Source of the DNA: Desulfatitalea tepidiphila
GTDB lineage: Bacteria > Desulfobacterota > Desulfobacteria > Desulfobacterales > Desulfosarcinaceae
DNA length: 64,000 nucleotides
Reading direction: 5' to 3'
NCBI RefSeq assembly: GCF_001293685.1
Contig: NZ_BCAG01000005.1
Span: 124,001-188,000, forward strand
Translations under genes and position numbers: made by a program
Notes under the pieces: generated by a model
Database searches by the model: none
What the model was told of the DNA's origin: nothing
What the model saw: the letters and a program-made list of their open reading frames with translations, nothing else
Shown: in pieces, positions 56,259 to 64,000 of the stretch
Layout: each line of letters starts with the position of its first letter
How positions within the stretch are numbered: position 1 is the first letter of the stretch

Positions 56259-56884
56259 CCCTCACCGCCCGCCACATAGGGTTCATGCTCATTGTGCTGC
56301 TTTTGCCGGGCATCTGGTCGTGTGCGCAGACAGGAGAGCGGGTATCACCCCAAAAAGGCATGGAGACGCCACCGGCCCCTGCCGAACAGACCTCGCGGCC
56401 ATCCGCTGACGGATCGGCCCGGGCACCGATCCCGGCGGCCGACCTGGCTCGAAGAGAGATGGATGCGGGCCGGTACCAGAAAGCCCTCGACCTGTATGAC
56501 ATGGCGCAGCGCAGCGCCCCCCAGGATCGGCAAGTGCTGCAAGACTATACGGTCAGCGTGGAAAAGATCAGATCCGTGGCCCGGCAAGCCATGGATCAGC
56601 AGGATTTTGTTTCCGCAGGCCGGATTTATCATGTGTTGCTGAAAAACCATTCAAACTTCCACCGGCTCGACGGGACGCTTTCGTTCGACGCCGCCGATCT
56701 CGATGAAAATCTGGCCAACTGCAAAAAATGCATTGCCAAACAGGGGTTCGAAGCCTATCGCAATGGCGAGCTCGATGAGGCCATCGCCTTGTGGGAGGCG
56801 CTTCTGGAGATCGACCCCGGCAACACGGAAATCAAGGATGCGTTGCGCATCGCCAGGATGCAGCACAAGAACCTGCAGGAATAA
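56255..56884 (+). CDS. Probable lipoprotein with TPR-like repeats
   Basis: The 209-residue protein begins with a hydrophobic signal ending in IWSC (Cys23), a degenerate lipobox, so it is probably a lipoprotein. Repeats RREMDAGRYQKALDLYDMAQRSAP (about 68-91) and KQGFEAYRNGELDEAIALWEALLEIDPGN (about 165-190) match TPR units. It would act in the periplasm or outer membrane. It starts inside the end of the HD-GYP gene, so the two are coupled and may work together, for instance as sensor partner. That link is inference. Confidence 0.75.
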   Translation: MTLTARHIGFMLIVLLLPGIWSCAQTGERVSPQKGMETPPAPAEQTSRPSADGSARAPIPAADLARREMDAGRYQKALDLYDMAQRSAPQDRQVLQDYTVSVEKIRSVARQAMDQQDFVSAGRIYHVLLKNHSNFHRLDGTLSFDAADLDENLANCKKCIAKQGFEAYRNGELDEAIALWEALLEIDPGNTEIKDALRIARMQHKNLQE

Positions 56885-57286
56885 CGCCCGGCCGCGTCCA
56901 TCGCAGCCCACGATAAAAATCGTGCGATCCCGTCCTGAAAATTCACGGCAACCGCTTTGACAGCCGGCCCAACCCGTTTTAACCTATGCGACACCGGGTG
57001 TGGTGGTGCCCAGGGATGTTTGTTTGCCACTGCCGAATCCATACCATCTGCGACATCGTTCATGCCGGCGTTCCAAGCGATCCCGCTACTGCCCGCTCCT
57101 GCCCGCTCCTGATAGATCCACCGCTCTCCCCGAGGTGCCCGCCCGCCTGAGTGATCCGACGAATCATACCTGTGACACGGCCCTGAGATCGCGGTGGACC
57201 GCCCACCGACATCGAGGGCCCGGGCTTTTGCCAATTGAGACATCCCACCGTGCATGCGATGCGGTGGCGAGATGGGAGGTAGCGAT
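56885..57286 (+). other. Intergenic region before the long TPR gene
   Basis: This 402-bp stretch has no gene I can support. Open frames at 57000-57290 and on the minus strand are shadows without ribosome sites. The only clear signal is the GGGAGGT ribosome site of the following gene at its right end. Confidence 0.4.
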
Positions 57287-58987
57287 ATGAACGGTAAACT
57301 TAAACATATGGCCCTGTATGGGGCATTGCTGTCGATAATCCTATTCACGACAACCACATGGGCCAGTTCCCTGCATGTGGCCAGCCATGACCCGCGCGCC
57401 CTGAAGGCCGATCCGAAAAAGGCCGGCGAGCCGATTGCACCCGTGCTGACCGACATCGGCGACACCCATATGCCGATCACGACCCGGTCGGAAAAGGCCC
57501 AGTATTTTTTTGATCAGGGGCTTCGTCTGACCTATGCATTCAATCACCAGGAGGCATTGCGCAGCTTCAAGGAGGCCGCCCGGCACGATCCCGACGCGGC
57601 CATGGCCTACTGGGGCTGGGCGCTGGTGCTGGGCCCCAATTTGAATCTGCCCATGTCCGCCGAGGTGGCGCCCCAGGCCTATGAAGCAATTCAGATGGCA
57701 TTGGGCCTCAAAGAGAAGGTGACGGCTAAAGAGAGCAGCCTCATCGTCGCCTTGGCCCAACGTTACGCAGCAGACCCGCCGGCCGATCGGGCGGCCCTGG
57801 ACGCCGCCTACGCCGACGCCATGAAGCAGGTGCACACTCGATACCCCGAAGACAATGACGTGGCCACGCTCTACGCCGCGGCATTGATGAATCAGTCCCC
57901 CTGGGACTACTGGACCCGGGACGGCCGGCCCAAGGCCCGCACGCCGGAAATTCTGTCCACACTGGAAGGGGCCATGCGGCGCGACCCGCACCATGAAGGC
58001 GCGCTGCACTACTACATTCATGCTGTCGAAGCAGTGGACGCCGAGCGCGGGGCCGCCGCTGCGGACCGCTTGCGGGGATTGACGCCCGGGGCCGGCCACC
58101 TGGTGCACATGCCCACCCATGTCTACATGCAACTGGGCCGCTATGCCGAATCGTTCGAACTCAACGGCCAGGCGGCCAAGGCCGACGAGAACTACCTGGT
58201 CCAATGCCGTGCCCAGGGGATCTATCCTTTGGGGTACTATCCGCACAATATCCACTTCCAGGCCTGGGCCGCGCTGATGATGGGCCACCAGGAAAAGGCG
58301 CTGGAAGCCGCCCGCAAGGTGGCATCGAAAGTGCCCGCCGACTTCTCCCACAACACATGGGGCTTGTACCAGACCTTCGCCAGCATGCCGCTCTTCGCAC
58401 TGGTACGCTTCGGGCAGTGGGATCAAGTGCTGGAGGAACCCCGGCCGCCGGCCAAGTGGCACTATATGACCGGCATCTGGCACTATGCCCGCGGCATGGC
58501 CTACGCGCATACGGGCCAATACAAAAGCGCCCAAAAAGAGCTCGAAACCTTGCTGGGCATCGCCATGGATCCCGTGTCCGGCCATGAGATGGTCGGCTTT
58601 GGCAATACGCCTACCCTGCTGAGCATCGCCGGGGAGGTGCTGGCCGGTGAGCTGGCGGCCAAGCAGAAACGGTTCGAAGCCGCCATCGGCCATCTGGATC
58701 GGGCCGTTCGGCTGGAAGACAGCCTGATGTACAACGAACCGCCGGACTGGTACTACCCGGTACGCCATACTTTGGGGGCCGTTCTTATCGAAGCCGGCCG
58801 CCCGGCCGAGGCGGAAGTCATTTACTGGCAGGATTTGAAACGGTACCGGAACAATGGCTATTCGCTCTACGGGCTCTGGCAAAGCCTGAAGGCCCAGGGG
58901 CGCGATGCCGAAGCCCGGCAGATGCAGCAGTCCTATGCCCAGGCCTGGGCCCATGCCGACCGCTCGCTCTCTTCTTCGCGCTTCTGA
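57287..58987 (+). CDS. Exported TPR-repeat protein
   Basis: The 566-residue protein has a signal peptide (residues 9-26) and helical TPR repeats throughout: FNHQEALRSFKEAARHDPDAAMAYWGWALVLG near the start, HVYMQLGRYAESFELNGQAA in the middle and AKQKRFEAAIGHLDRAVRLED near the end. Histidine-rich stretches such as HHEGALHYYIHAVEA are conserved among bacterial proteins of this type. No enzyme motif is visible, so a scaffold or binding role in the periplasm is likely. ATG 57287 is preceded by GGGAGGT. A strong terminator hairpin follows. Confidence 0.82.
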   Translation: MNGKLKHMALYGALLSIILFTTTTWASSLHVASHDPRALKADPKKAGEPIAPVLTDIGDTHMPITTRSEKAQYFFDQGLRLTYAFNHQEALRSFKEAARHDPDAAMAYWGWALVLGPNLNLPMSAEVAPQAYEAIQMALGLKEKVTAKESSLIVALAQRYAADPPADRAALDAAYADAMKQVHTRYPEDNDVATLYAAALMNQSPWDYWTRDGRPKARTPEILSTLEGAMRRDPHHEGALHYYIHAVEAVDAERGAAAADRLRGLTPGAGHLVHMPTHVYMQLGRYAESFELNGQAAKADENYLVQCRAQGIYPLGYYPHNIHFQAWAALMMGHQEKALEAARKVASKVPADFSHNTWGLYQTFASMPLFALVRFGQWDQVLEEPRPPAKWHYMTGIWHYARGMAYAHTGQYKSAQKELETLLGIAMDPVSGHEMVGFGNTPTLLSIAGEVLAGELAAKQKRFEAAIGHLDRAVRLEDSLMYNEPPDWYYPVRHTLGAVLIEAGRPAEAEVIYWQDLKRYRNNGYSLYGLWQSLKAQGRDAEARQMQQSYAQAWAHADRSLSSSRF

Positions 58988-59009
58988 TGACCTCGCGTTG
59001 ATGTAAAAC

Positions 59010-59041
59010 GGGGCGGGGCACCCCCGCCCCAGAGGTTTTTA
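59010..59041 (+). terminator. Strong terminator after the TPR gene
   Basis: GGGGCGGGG (59010-59018) and CCCCGCCCC (59022-59030) form a 9-bp stem with a 3-nt loop and are followed by AGAGG and a five- to six-base T-run to 59041. Confidence 0.85.
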
Positions 59042-59539
59042 CGGCTTCATCTTTTCAATAAACGACTCCAGTTCCCGTGCCTCTTCCTGATCCAGTCGCT
59101 TCAGGACCTTCAGTTGCGCTTCGGCCAGATCGAACTGCTTCATCTCCGCATAGGCCTCGCCCAGGTACTCATAGGCCTCGGCCAGCTCTGGATCCAAGGC
59201 GATGGCGCGCTTGTAGGCGGCCACGGCCTTGTCGAAAAGACCCTGCTTGCGGTAGCTGTAGCCCAGGTTGCTGTAAGCTTCGGCATAGCTGCCGTCGATT
59301 TCGACGGCCCGCTCGTATGCCCTGGCCGCCTCCTGGTAACGCATCTGGTCGGCATGGGCCTCTCCCTGTCGAAAGTGGACATTGGCCTGGCGCCGCTTAT
59401 CGGCCCCGGGCTGCGAGTCGGGGATATCGGCCGATGGTCTTCCGGCGGCCCAAGCCGCGGAGATCAGCCCCGGGAAGACGGACCAGACCAGCGCGGCGGC
59501 TATATATATGGCGGAATTGTGTTTGAATTGGGTGCTCAT
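59039..59539 (-). CDS. Small exported TPR protein
   Basis: The 166-residue protein has a signal peptide (residues 10-31, ending AWAA) and three TPR units: HFRQGEAHADQMRYQEAARAYERAVEID, AYSNLGYSYRKQGLFDKAVAAYKRAIALDP and AYEYLGEAYAEMKQFDLAEAQLKVLK. It would be a periplasmic adaptor. AGGAGG precedes the ATG at 59539. It is convergent with the long TPR gene and shares the hairpin between them. The partner is unknown. Confidence 0.85.
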   Translation of the reverse strand: MSTQFKHNSAIYIAAALVWSVFPGLISAAWAAGRPSADIPDSQPGADKRRQANVHFRQGEAHADQMRYQEAARAYERAVEIDGSYAEAYSNLGYSYRKQGLFDKAVAAYKRAIALDPELAEAYEYLGEAYAEMKQFDLAEAQLKVLKRLDQEEARELESFIEKMKP

Positions 59540-59931
59540 GGTGCCTCCTGTCTATCCTCATCGGTTCATCCGGCGACCGGGACTTGCGCTCCAGCCTTCG
59601 TGCCCATGTGGGGCACGCAGCCGGTCACGCCATGATAGTCTCAGGTCGCCTTTGGTCTGCGGACGTTTATAAAAAGAAAATTACGACGCGGCGGGGCAAA
59701 GTAAAGGCGGGACCCTGCCGAGAAAGATCCGCATGGGCCGGAACGGCGCATCGGAAGCGGATGGATGCCGGCCTTGGTTGATTTCTTGACAGACGGGATG
59801 ATTGGGGGATAACTTGACCCGTGTAGGGTCACCACCGGCGTAAATAAGGAACGGACGCCAAGCGAGACGGACGGTCCTCTTCACACCTCAAGTTCCCGGA
59901 ATCCCAACCCCATATACAAGGAGAAAAGCCC
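59540..59931 (+). other. Intergenic region upstream of the amino-acid transporter operon
   Basis: This 392-bp divergent stretch holds the candidate promoter at 59786-59813 and the AAGGAG ribosome site of the next gene. I see no gene or tRNA in it. Confidence 0.5.
59786..59813 (+). promoter_or_regulatory. Candidate sigma-70 promoter of the amino-acid ABC transporter operon
   Basis: TTGACA (59786-59791), a perfect -35 box, is followed after 16 bp by GATAAC (59808-59813), a four-of-six match to the -10 box. It lies 119 bp before the receptor gene, in the same direction. Pattern evidence only. Confidence 0.5.
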
Positions 59932-60957
59932 ATGAAGGTCACCAAAACCATGATGGTTCTAGTGTTGGCAACCGTTTTTTTGTCTCTGCCCCTGGTGGTC
60001 GACGCGGGAGAAACCCTGGATGCCGTCAAGGCGCGCGGCTATCTGATCGTAGGGGTTCACAGCTCCCTCTTCGGTTTCGGTATGCCGGATGACAAGGGGG
60101 TGTGGCGGGGCCTGGACGTGGACACCGGCCGGGCGGTGGCGACGGCCGTTTTCGGTCAACCGGACAAGATCAAATTCATCACCCTGACCACCCAGACCCG
60201 GTTCACCGCGTTGCAGTCCAAGGAGATCGATGTGCTGTGCCGCAATGCCACCCGCACCCTGACCCGCGACACAGAACTGGGCCTCAACTTCGCGGCCACC
60301 AACTACTATGACGGCCAAGGGTTCATGATTCCCGCCAAACTGGGCGTCAAGAGCGCCAAAGAGCTCGACGGCGCCACGGTCTGCGTCCTGCCCGGCACCA
60401 CCACCGAGCAAAACGTATCCGATTATTTCAGGGCCAATAACATGAGCATGAGACCGGTCGTGATCGAACAGCCCACCGAGTTGAACAAGGCCTTCTTTGC
60501 GGGGCGCTGCGACTGTCTCACATCGGATGCCTCCCAATTGGCCGCCGTGCGCGCCGTGGCCCCCAATCCGGCCGACTACATGATCCTGCCCGAAATTATC
60601 TCAAAGGAGCCCCTGTCTCCCGCCGTGCGCCATGGCGACGACCAGTGGCGCGACATCGTCGATTACGCGGTGCTGGCTATGATCGCCGCCGAGGACCTGG
60701 GCATCAGTTCTAAAAATGTCGACGACATGCGCAAAAGCAATGATCCCAACATCAAACGGTTTCTGGGGGTCACGCCGGGCAACGGTAAAGCGCTCGGCCT
60801 GGCGGAAGACTGGGCCTACAACATCGTCAAACACGTCGGCAACTACGGCGAGGTGTTCGAACGCAATGTCGGCCTGAACACCGCACTGAAACTGCCCCGT
60901 GGCCTCAACGCCCAGTGGAAGGATGGGGGCCTGATGTATGCGCCGCCTTTCAAATAG
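59932..60957 (+). CDS. aapJ: General L-amino-acid ABC transporter substrate-binding protein (AapJ-like)
   Basis: The 341-residue periplasmic receptor has a signal peptide (residues 7-25, ending VDA). The SBP_bac_3 fold follows: TLDAVKARGYLIVGV, WRGLDVDTGRAVATAVFG, then the ligand arginine region CRNATRTLTRDTELGLNFA and LPGTTTEQNV. The length and the C-terminal AEDWAYNIVKHVGNYGEVFERN match AapJ/BztA rather than the shorter GlnH type. AapJ proteins bind a broad set of polar and other amino acids. AAGGAG precedes the ATG. The permease genes follow. Confidence 0.93.
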   Translation: MKVTKTMMVLVLATVFLSLPLVVDAGETLDAVKARGYLIVGVHSSLFGFGMPDDKGVWRGLDVDTGRAVATAVFGQPDKIKFITLTTQTRFTALQSKEIDVLCRNATRTLTRDTELGLNFAATNYYDGQGFMIPAKLGVKSAKELDGATVCVLPGTTTEQNVSDYFRANNMSMRPVVIEQPTELNKAFFAGRCDCLTSDASQLAAVRAVAPNPADYMILPEIISKEPLSPAVRHGDDQWRDIVDYAVLAMIAAEDLGISSKNVDDMRKSNDPNIKRFLGVTPGNGKALGLAEDWAYNIVKHVGNYGEVFERNVGLNTALKLPRGLNAQWKDGGLMYAPPFK

Positions 60958-61088
60958 AGGGTGTGTCATCTCAAGGTCCGCTGTAAGTGGTTGAGATAGC
61001 CTGATGGGACAGATAGAATTTTCCGGTTCGAGCGGCCCCCTGCCGCGCACGGGGCCCGCCGGAAAAACAGTTGCGGAGTAGAAAACGG

Positions 61089-62285
61089 ATGCCGGCTGCA
61101 CAGGATCGACCAGGCGGAACGGAGACTTCCCAGGCGGTTCCCTTTTGGCGCAACCCCCGCAACCGGGCGGTCGTTTTTCAAGCGGTCACCTTGTTGCTGG
61201 TATTTTCCGCCGGCTACTACATCTTCGTCAACACCCAGGCCAATCTGCAACGCCAGTCCATCTCTACCGGATTCGGATTTCTGAACCGCGAAGCCGGATT
61301 CGGCATCGGCGAAGCGCTGATCCGCTACTCGGCCGCCGATTCCTATGCGCGCGCCTTGCTGATCGGCTTGCTGAACACCGTGAAGGTCGCATCCATCGGC
61401 ATCCTCTTCACCCTGCTGCTCGGCGTCGTCATCGGTGTCTCCCGTCTTTCCCGCAACTGGCTGCTCTCCAGACTGGCCGCCGCCTATATCGAGGTGGTGC
61501 AGAACATACCCGTGCTGCTCCAGCTTTTTTTCTGGTACGCCATTTTCCACGATGTGCTGCCTTCGCCGCGTGAATCCATTCAGCCGCTGCCCGGCGTCTT
61601 CTTCAACAATCGCGGGTTCTATTTCCCCATGCCAGCCGGTCATGCGGCCTACGCCTGGGCTGCGGCGGCCTTGTGCGTGGCCGTCGTATCGAACGGGTTG
61701 CTGCGCCGCTGGGCCCGGCGACGCCAGGAACGGACCGGACAGCTGTTTCCTTTCTGGCCGGTTGCGGTGATTCTGCAGATCGGCCTTCCCCTGCTGGCCT
61801 GGTACCTGGCCGGCGCACCCACGGCCATGAACGTTCCCGAGCTCAAAGGCTTCAATTTTCTAGGCGGCTTTTCCCTGAGCCCGGAGTTCAGCGCATTGCT
61901 CATCGGTCTGGTCCTCTACACCTCGGCCTTCGTTGCGGAGATCGTCAGGGCGGGCATCCAGGCCATCCCCAGAGGTCAGAGCGAAGCGGCCATGAGCCTC
62001 GGTCTAAAATCCAATCTGGTGTTGTCGCTGATCATCCTGCCCCAGGCCATGCGCGTCATCATTCCGCCGCTCACCAGTCAGATGCTCAACCTGACCAAGA
62101 ACAGCTCCCTGGCCGTGGCCATCGGCTATCCAGACCTCGTCTCAGTGGCCAACACCACCATCAACCAGACCGGACAGGCCATCGAGGGGGTCCTGATCAT
62201 CATGGTGGTCTATCTGATGCTCAGCCTGATCACCTCGGCCTACATGAACTGGTACAACAAGAAAAAGGCCTTGGTGGAGAGATGA
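61089..62285 (+). CDS. aapQ: General L-amino-acid ABC transporter permease (AapQ-like)
   Basis: The permease of about 398 residues has eight or so hydrophobic helices and the inner-membrane EAA loop AGIQAIPRGQSEAAMSLGL that contacts the ATPase. An insertion in the middle (about residues 165-260) makes it longer than HisQ-type permeases, as in AapQ and BztB. ATG 61089 is preceded by GGAG; a TTG at 61071 is a weaker alternative. It ends four bases before aapM. Confidence 0.92.
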   Translation: MPAAQDRPGGTETSQAVPFWRNPRNRAVVFQAVTLLLVFSAGYYIFVNTQANLQRQSISTGFGFLNREAGFGIGEALIRYSAADSYARALLIGLLNTVKVASIGILFTLLLGVVIGVSRLSRNWLLSRLAAAYIEVVQNIPVLLQLFFWYAIFHDVLPSPRESIQPLPGVFFNNRGFYFPMPAGHAAYAWAAAALCVAVVSNGLLRRWARRRQERTGQLFPFWPVAVILQIGLPLLAWYLAGAPTAMNVPELKGFNFLGGFSLSPEFSALLIGLVLYTSAFVAEIVRAGIQAIPRGQSEAAMSLGLKSNLVLSLIILPQAMRVIIPPLTSQMLNLTKNSSLAVAIGYPDLVSVANTTINQTGQAIEGVLIIMVVYLMLSLITSAYMNWYNKKKALVER

Positions 62286-62289
62286 CCCC

Positions 62290-63378
62290 ATGACTGCACG
62301 CATCGCGTCACCTGACGTCGAAGATCTCAAACCGCCCGTCCGTTCGACAGGCATTCTGGGATGGCTGCGCGCCAATCTTTTCAACACGCCGCTCAATTCC
62401 ATCCTGACTCTCTTCATCCTGTTCTGTCTCTACAAAACGATCCCGTCCATGGTTCAATGGGCATTCGTGGACAGCCTCTGGTTATCAGATGCCGAAGCCT
62501 GCCGGGAGGCGGACGGTGCCTGCTGGTCGGTGGTCAGCCAGAATCTGCGTTTCATCCTGTTCGGTTTCTACCCTTACGACCTGCAGTGGCGGCCCGCGCT
62601 GGCCATCGCCATGCTCATCGGCCTCTTTTTCTACAGCCGCAATACCCGCCGCTGGAACCGCAGACTCCTGTACCTGTGGGCGGCCGGCCTGCTGGTCATG
62701 GGAATCCTCATGCATGGGGGCGGGCCGGGGCTGCCCGAGGTGGAAACCGACCAATGGGGCGGCATATCCCTGACCCTGCTGCTGTCGCTCTTCGGCCTGA
62801 CCGCCGCCTACCCGTTGGGCGTGCTGTTGGCCCTCGGACGCCGCTCCGAGCTGCCGGCCATCAAAGCGGTCTGCGTAGTCTACATCGAACTGATCCGCGG
62901 CGTGCCGCTGATCAGCATGCTGTTCATGGCTTCGGTCATGTTCCCCCTGTTTCTGCCGGAAGGGATCACGATCAACAAAATACTCCGGGCCCAGGCCGCC
63001 ATCATCCTGTTCACCGCCGCCTATATCGCCGAAGTGGTACGGGGCGGATTGCAGGCCATTCCCCGCGGCCAGTACGAGGCCGCCGAATCCCTCGGACTGG
63101 ACTATCCGAAGACCATGCGCCTGATCATCCTGCCCCAGGCGCTCAAGATCGTGATCCCGCCGACGGTGAGCATCCTGATATCCGCCTTCAAGGATACCTC
63201 CCTGGTGGTCATCATCGGCCTGTTCGACCTGCTCAAGACCACCCAGGTGACACTCTCCAATCCGGCCTGGATCCGATTCAGCGCCGAAGCCTATCTGTTC
63301 ATCGCCGCCCTCTATTTTCTGGGCTGCTTTTCCATGTCCAATTTCAGCCGTTATCTGGAAAAGGAACTCAAGACCTGA
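62290..63378 (+). CDS. aapM: General L-amino-acid ABC transporter permease (AapM-like)
   Basis: The 362-residue partner permease of AapQ shows the N-terminal helix FNTPLNSILTLFILFCLYK, a long central insertion and the EAA loop GGLQAIPRGQYEAAESLGLDY. A C-terminal FKDTSLVVIIGLFDLL segment is typical of the AapM/BztC group. GAGAG precedes the ATG at 62290. It is followed 18 bp later by the ATPase gene, so the order is aapJQMP, as in rhizobia. Confidence 0.93.
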   Translation: MTARIASPDVEDLKPPVRSTGILGWLRANLFNTPLNSILTLFILFCLYKTIPSMVQWAFVDSLWLSDAEACREADGACWSVVSQNLRFILFGFYPYDLQWRPALAIAMLIGLFFYSRNTRRWNRRLLYLWAAGLLVMGILMHGGGPGLPEVETDQWGGISLTLLLSLFGLTAAYPLGVLLALGRRSELPAIKAVCVVYIELIRGVPLISMLFMASVMFPLFLPEGITINKILRAQAAIILFTAAYIAEVVRGGLQAIPRGQYEAAESLGLDYPKTMRLIILPQALKIVIPPTVSILISAFKDTSLVVIIGLFDLLKTTQVTLSNPAWIRFSAEAYLFIAALYFLGCFSMSNFSRYLEKELKT

Positions 63379-63396
63379 ACGAGAGGTATGTGCCCC

Positions 63397-64000
63397 ATGA
63401 CCGATCCCACCCCTGAAGGGTCCGCTTTGGACAACGAACCGATCATCAAGCTGATCGGCGTGCACAAATGGTTCGGGGATTTCCATGTCCTCAAGGATAT
63501 CCATCTCAGCGTGCACCGCGGCGAGCGCATCGTGATCTGCGGACCTTCCGGGTCCGGCAAATCGACGATGATCCGCTGCATCAACCGGCTGGAACAGCAT
63601 CAGCGGGGCAGCATCATCGTGGACCGCACCGAGTTGACCAATGACATCAAGAAGATTGAAAAGATCCGGGCCGAGGTGGGCATGGTGTTCCAGCACTTCA
63701 ACCTTTTTCCCCACCTGACGGTCAAGGAGAATCTCACCCTGGGGCCGGTGTGGGTGCGCAAGATGCCGCGCAAGGAGGCCGAACAAACCGCCCTGTATTA
63801 CCTGGAAAAGGTGCACATTGCCGAACAGGCCGACAAATACCCCGGGCAGCTGTCCGGAGGCCAGCAGCAGCGTGTGGCCATCGCGCGCAGTCTGTGCATG
63901 AAGCCCAAGGTGATGCTCTTCGACGAGCCGACCAGCGCACTGGATCCAGAGATGGTCAAGGAGGTCCTCGACGTGATGATCGAGTTGGCCCGCGAAGGCA
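63397..64000 (+). CDS. aapP: General L-amino-acid ABC transporter ATP-binding protein (AapP-like), partial
   Basis: The gene runs off the right edge; 201 residues are visible. Motifs in order are Walker [10 protein letters not shown], the Q-loop in [10 protein letters not shown], the signature LSGGQQQR, Walker [13 protein letters not shown] and the start of the D-loop region. It is the ATPase that powers AapJQM. The start is ATG 63397, ten bases after GAGAGG; an in-frame ATG at 63388 is too close to that site. About 45-55 residues should lie beyond the window. Confidence 0.95.
   Translation, partial: MTDPTPEGSALDNEPIIKLIGVHKWFGDFHVLKDIHLSVHRGERIVICGPSGSGKSTMIRCINRLEQHQRGSIIVDRTELTNDIKKIEKIRAEVGMVFQHFNLFPHLTVKENLTLGPVWVRKMPRKEAEQTALYYLEKVHIAEQADKYPGQLSGGQQQRVAIARSLCMKPKVMLFDEPTSALDPEMVKEVLDVMIELAREG

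Overview
The window looks like chromosome of an anaerobic, nitrogen-fixing sulfate-reducer-like bacterium, most likely Desulfobacterota (Desulfobacterales, perhaps Desulfosarcinaceae). This rests on a Group III/anaerobe-type nif operon with nifI1 and nifI2 between nifH and nifD, an Rnf complex preceded by a multiheme cytochrome c and ending in an RnfB fused to a GltD-like oxidoreductase, a TRAP transporter paired with a D-lactate-dehydrogenase-type flavoprotein, and the high-GC codon use of most genes. The family-level placement is inference.

Layout. 0-1.2 kb: the end of a GldG-type transporter gene and a DUF4340 gene. 1.5-6.3 kb: a tightly packed gcvH-gcvPA-gcvPB-lipB-lipA operon, which encodes the lipoyl carrier, the two-part glycine decarboxylase and the two enzymes that make its lipoyl group. 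gcvT is not present. 6.5-20.2 kb: nifA, then a candidate sigma-54 promoter and nifH-nifI1-nifI2-nifD-nifK-nifE-nifN-nifB, a [2Fe-2S] ferredoxin, a HEPN-like protein, a GNAT acetyltransferase and nifV. nifK is split by one extra G in a homopolymer. 20.2-27.8 kb: a convergent thioesterase gene and the rnf operon (pentaheme cytochrome, rnfCDGEA, then hairpins, then fused rnfB). Rnf next to nif suggests that it supplies reduced ferredoxin to nitrogenase or conserves energy as an ion gradient.

28-38 kb is organic-acid catabolism: TRAP dctPQM, a convergent GlcD/DLD-type dehydrogenase, an IclR regulator, a metallo-beta-lactamase-fold protein, an MFS transporter with a 12-bp tandem repeat before it, an antibiotic-biosynthesis-monooxygenase-type protein and an acyl-CoA dehydrogenase. 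A 145-bp near-palindromic element lies just before the last of these. 38.4-42.2 kb looks more AT-rich than its surroundings and carries a MinD-like ATPase, a J-domain/HTH protein, a small secreted protein and an NHL-repeat protein.

42.5-59.5 kb is regulatory and envelope-related: a DUF2254 membrane protein, a 1110-residue MalT/BTAD-type regulator, a Cys-rich exported small protein, a six-PAS histidine kinase, a DUF6600 surface-type protein (frameshifted near its C-terminus), an L,D-transpeptidase, an HD-GYP phosphodiesterase and three TPR proteins. 59.9-64 kb: a polar amino-acid ABC transporter (aapJQMP), whose ATPase gene runs off the window end.

I saw no rRNA, tRNA, CRISPR array, transposase, integrase or prophage gene. 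The least ordinary items are the palindromic element at 36.84-36.98 kb, the inverted-repeat-bounded spacer between nifK and nifE, the RnfB-GltD fusion, and the HEPN/GNAT pair inside the nif cluster. I cannot claim a clearly new biological system from the sequence alone.
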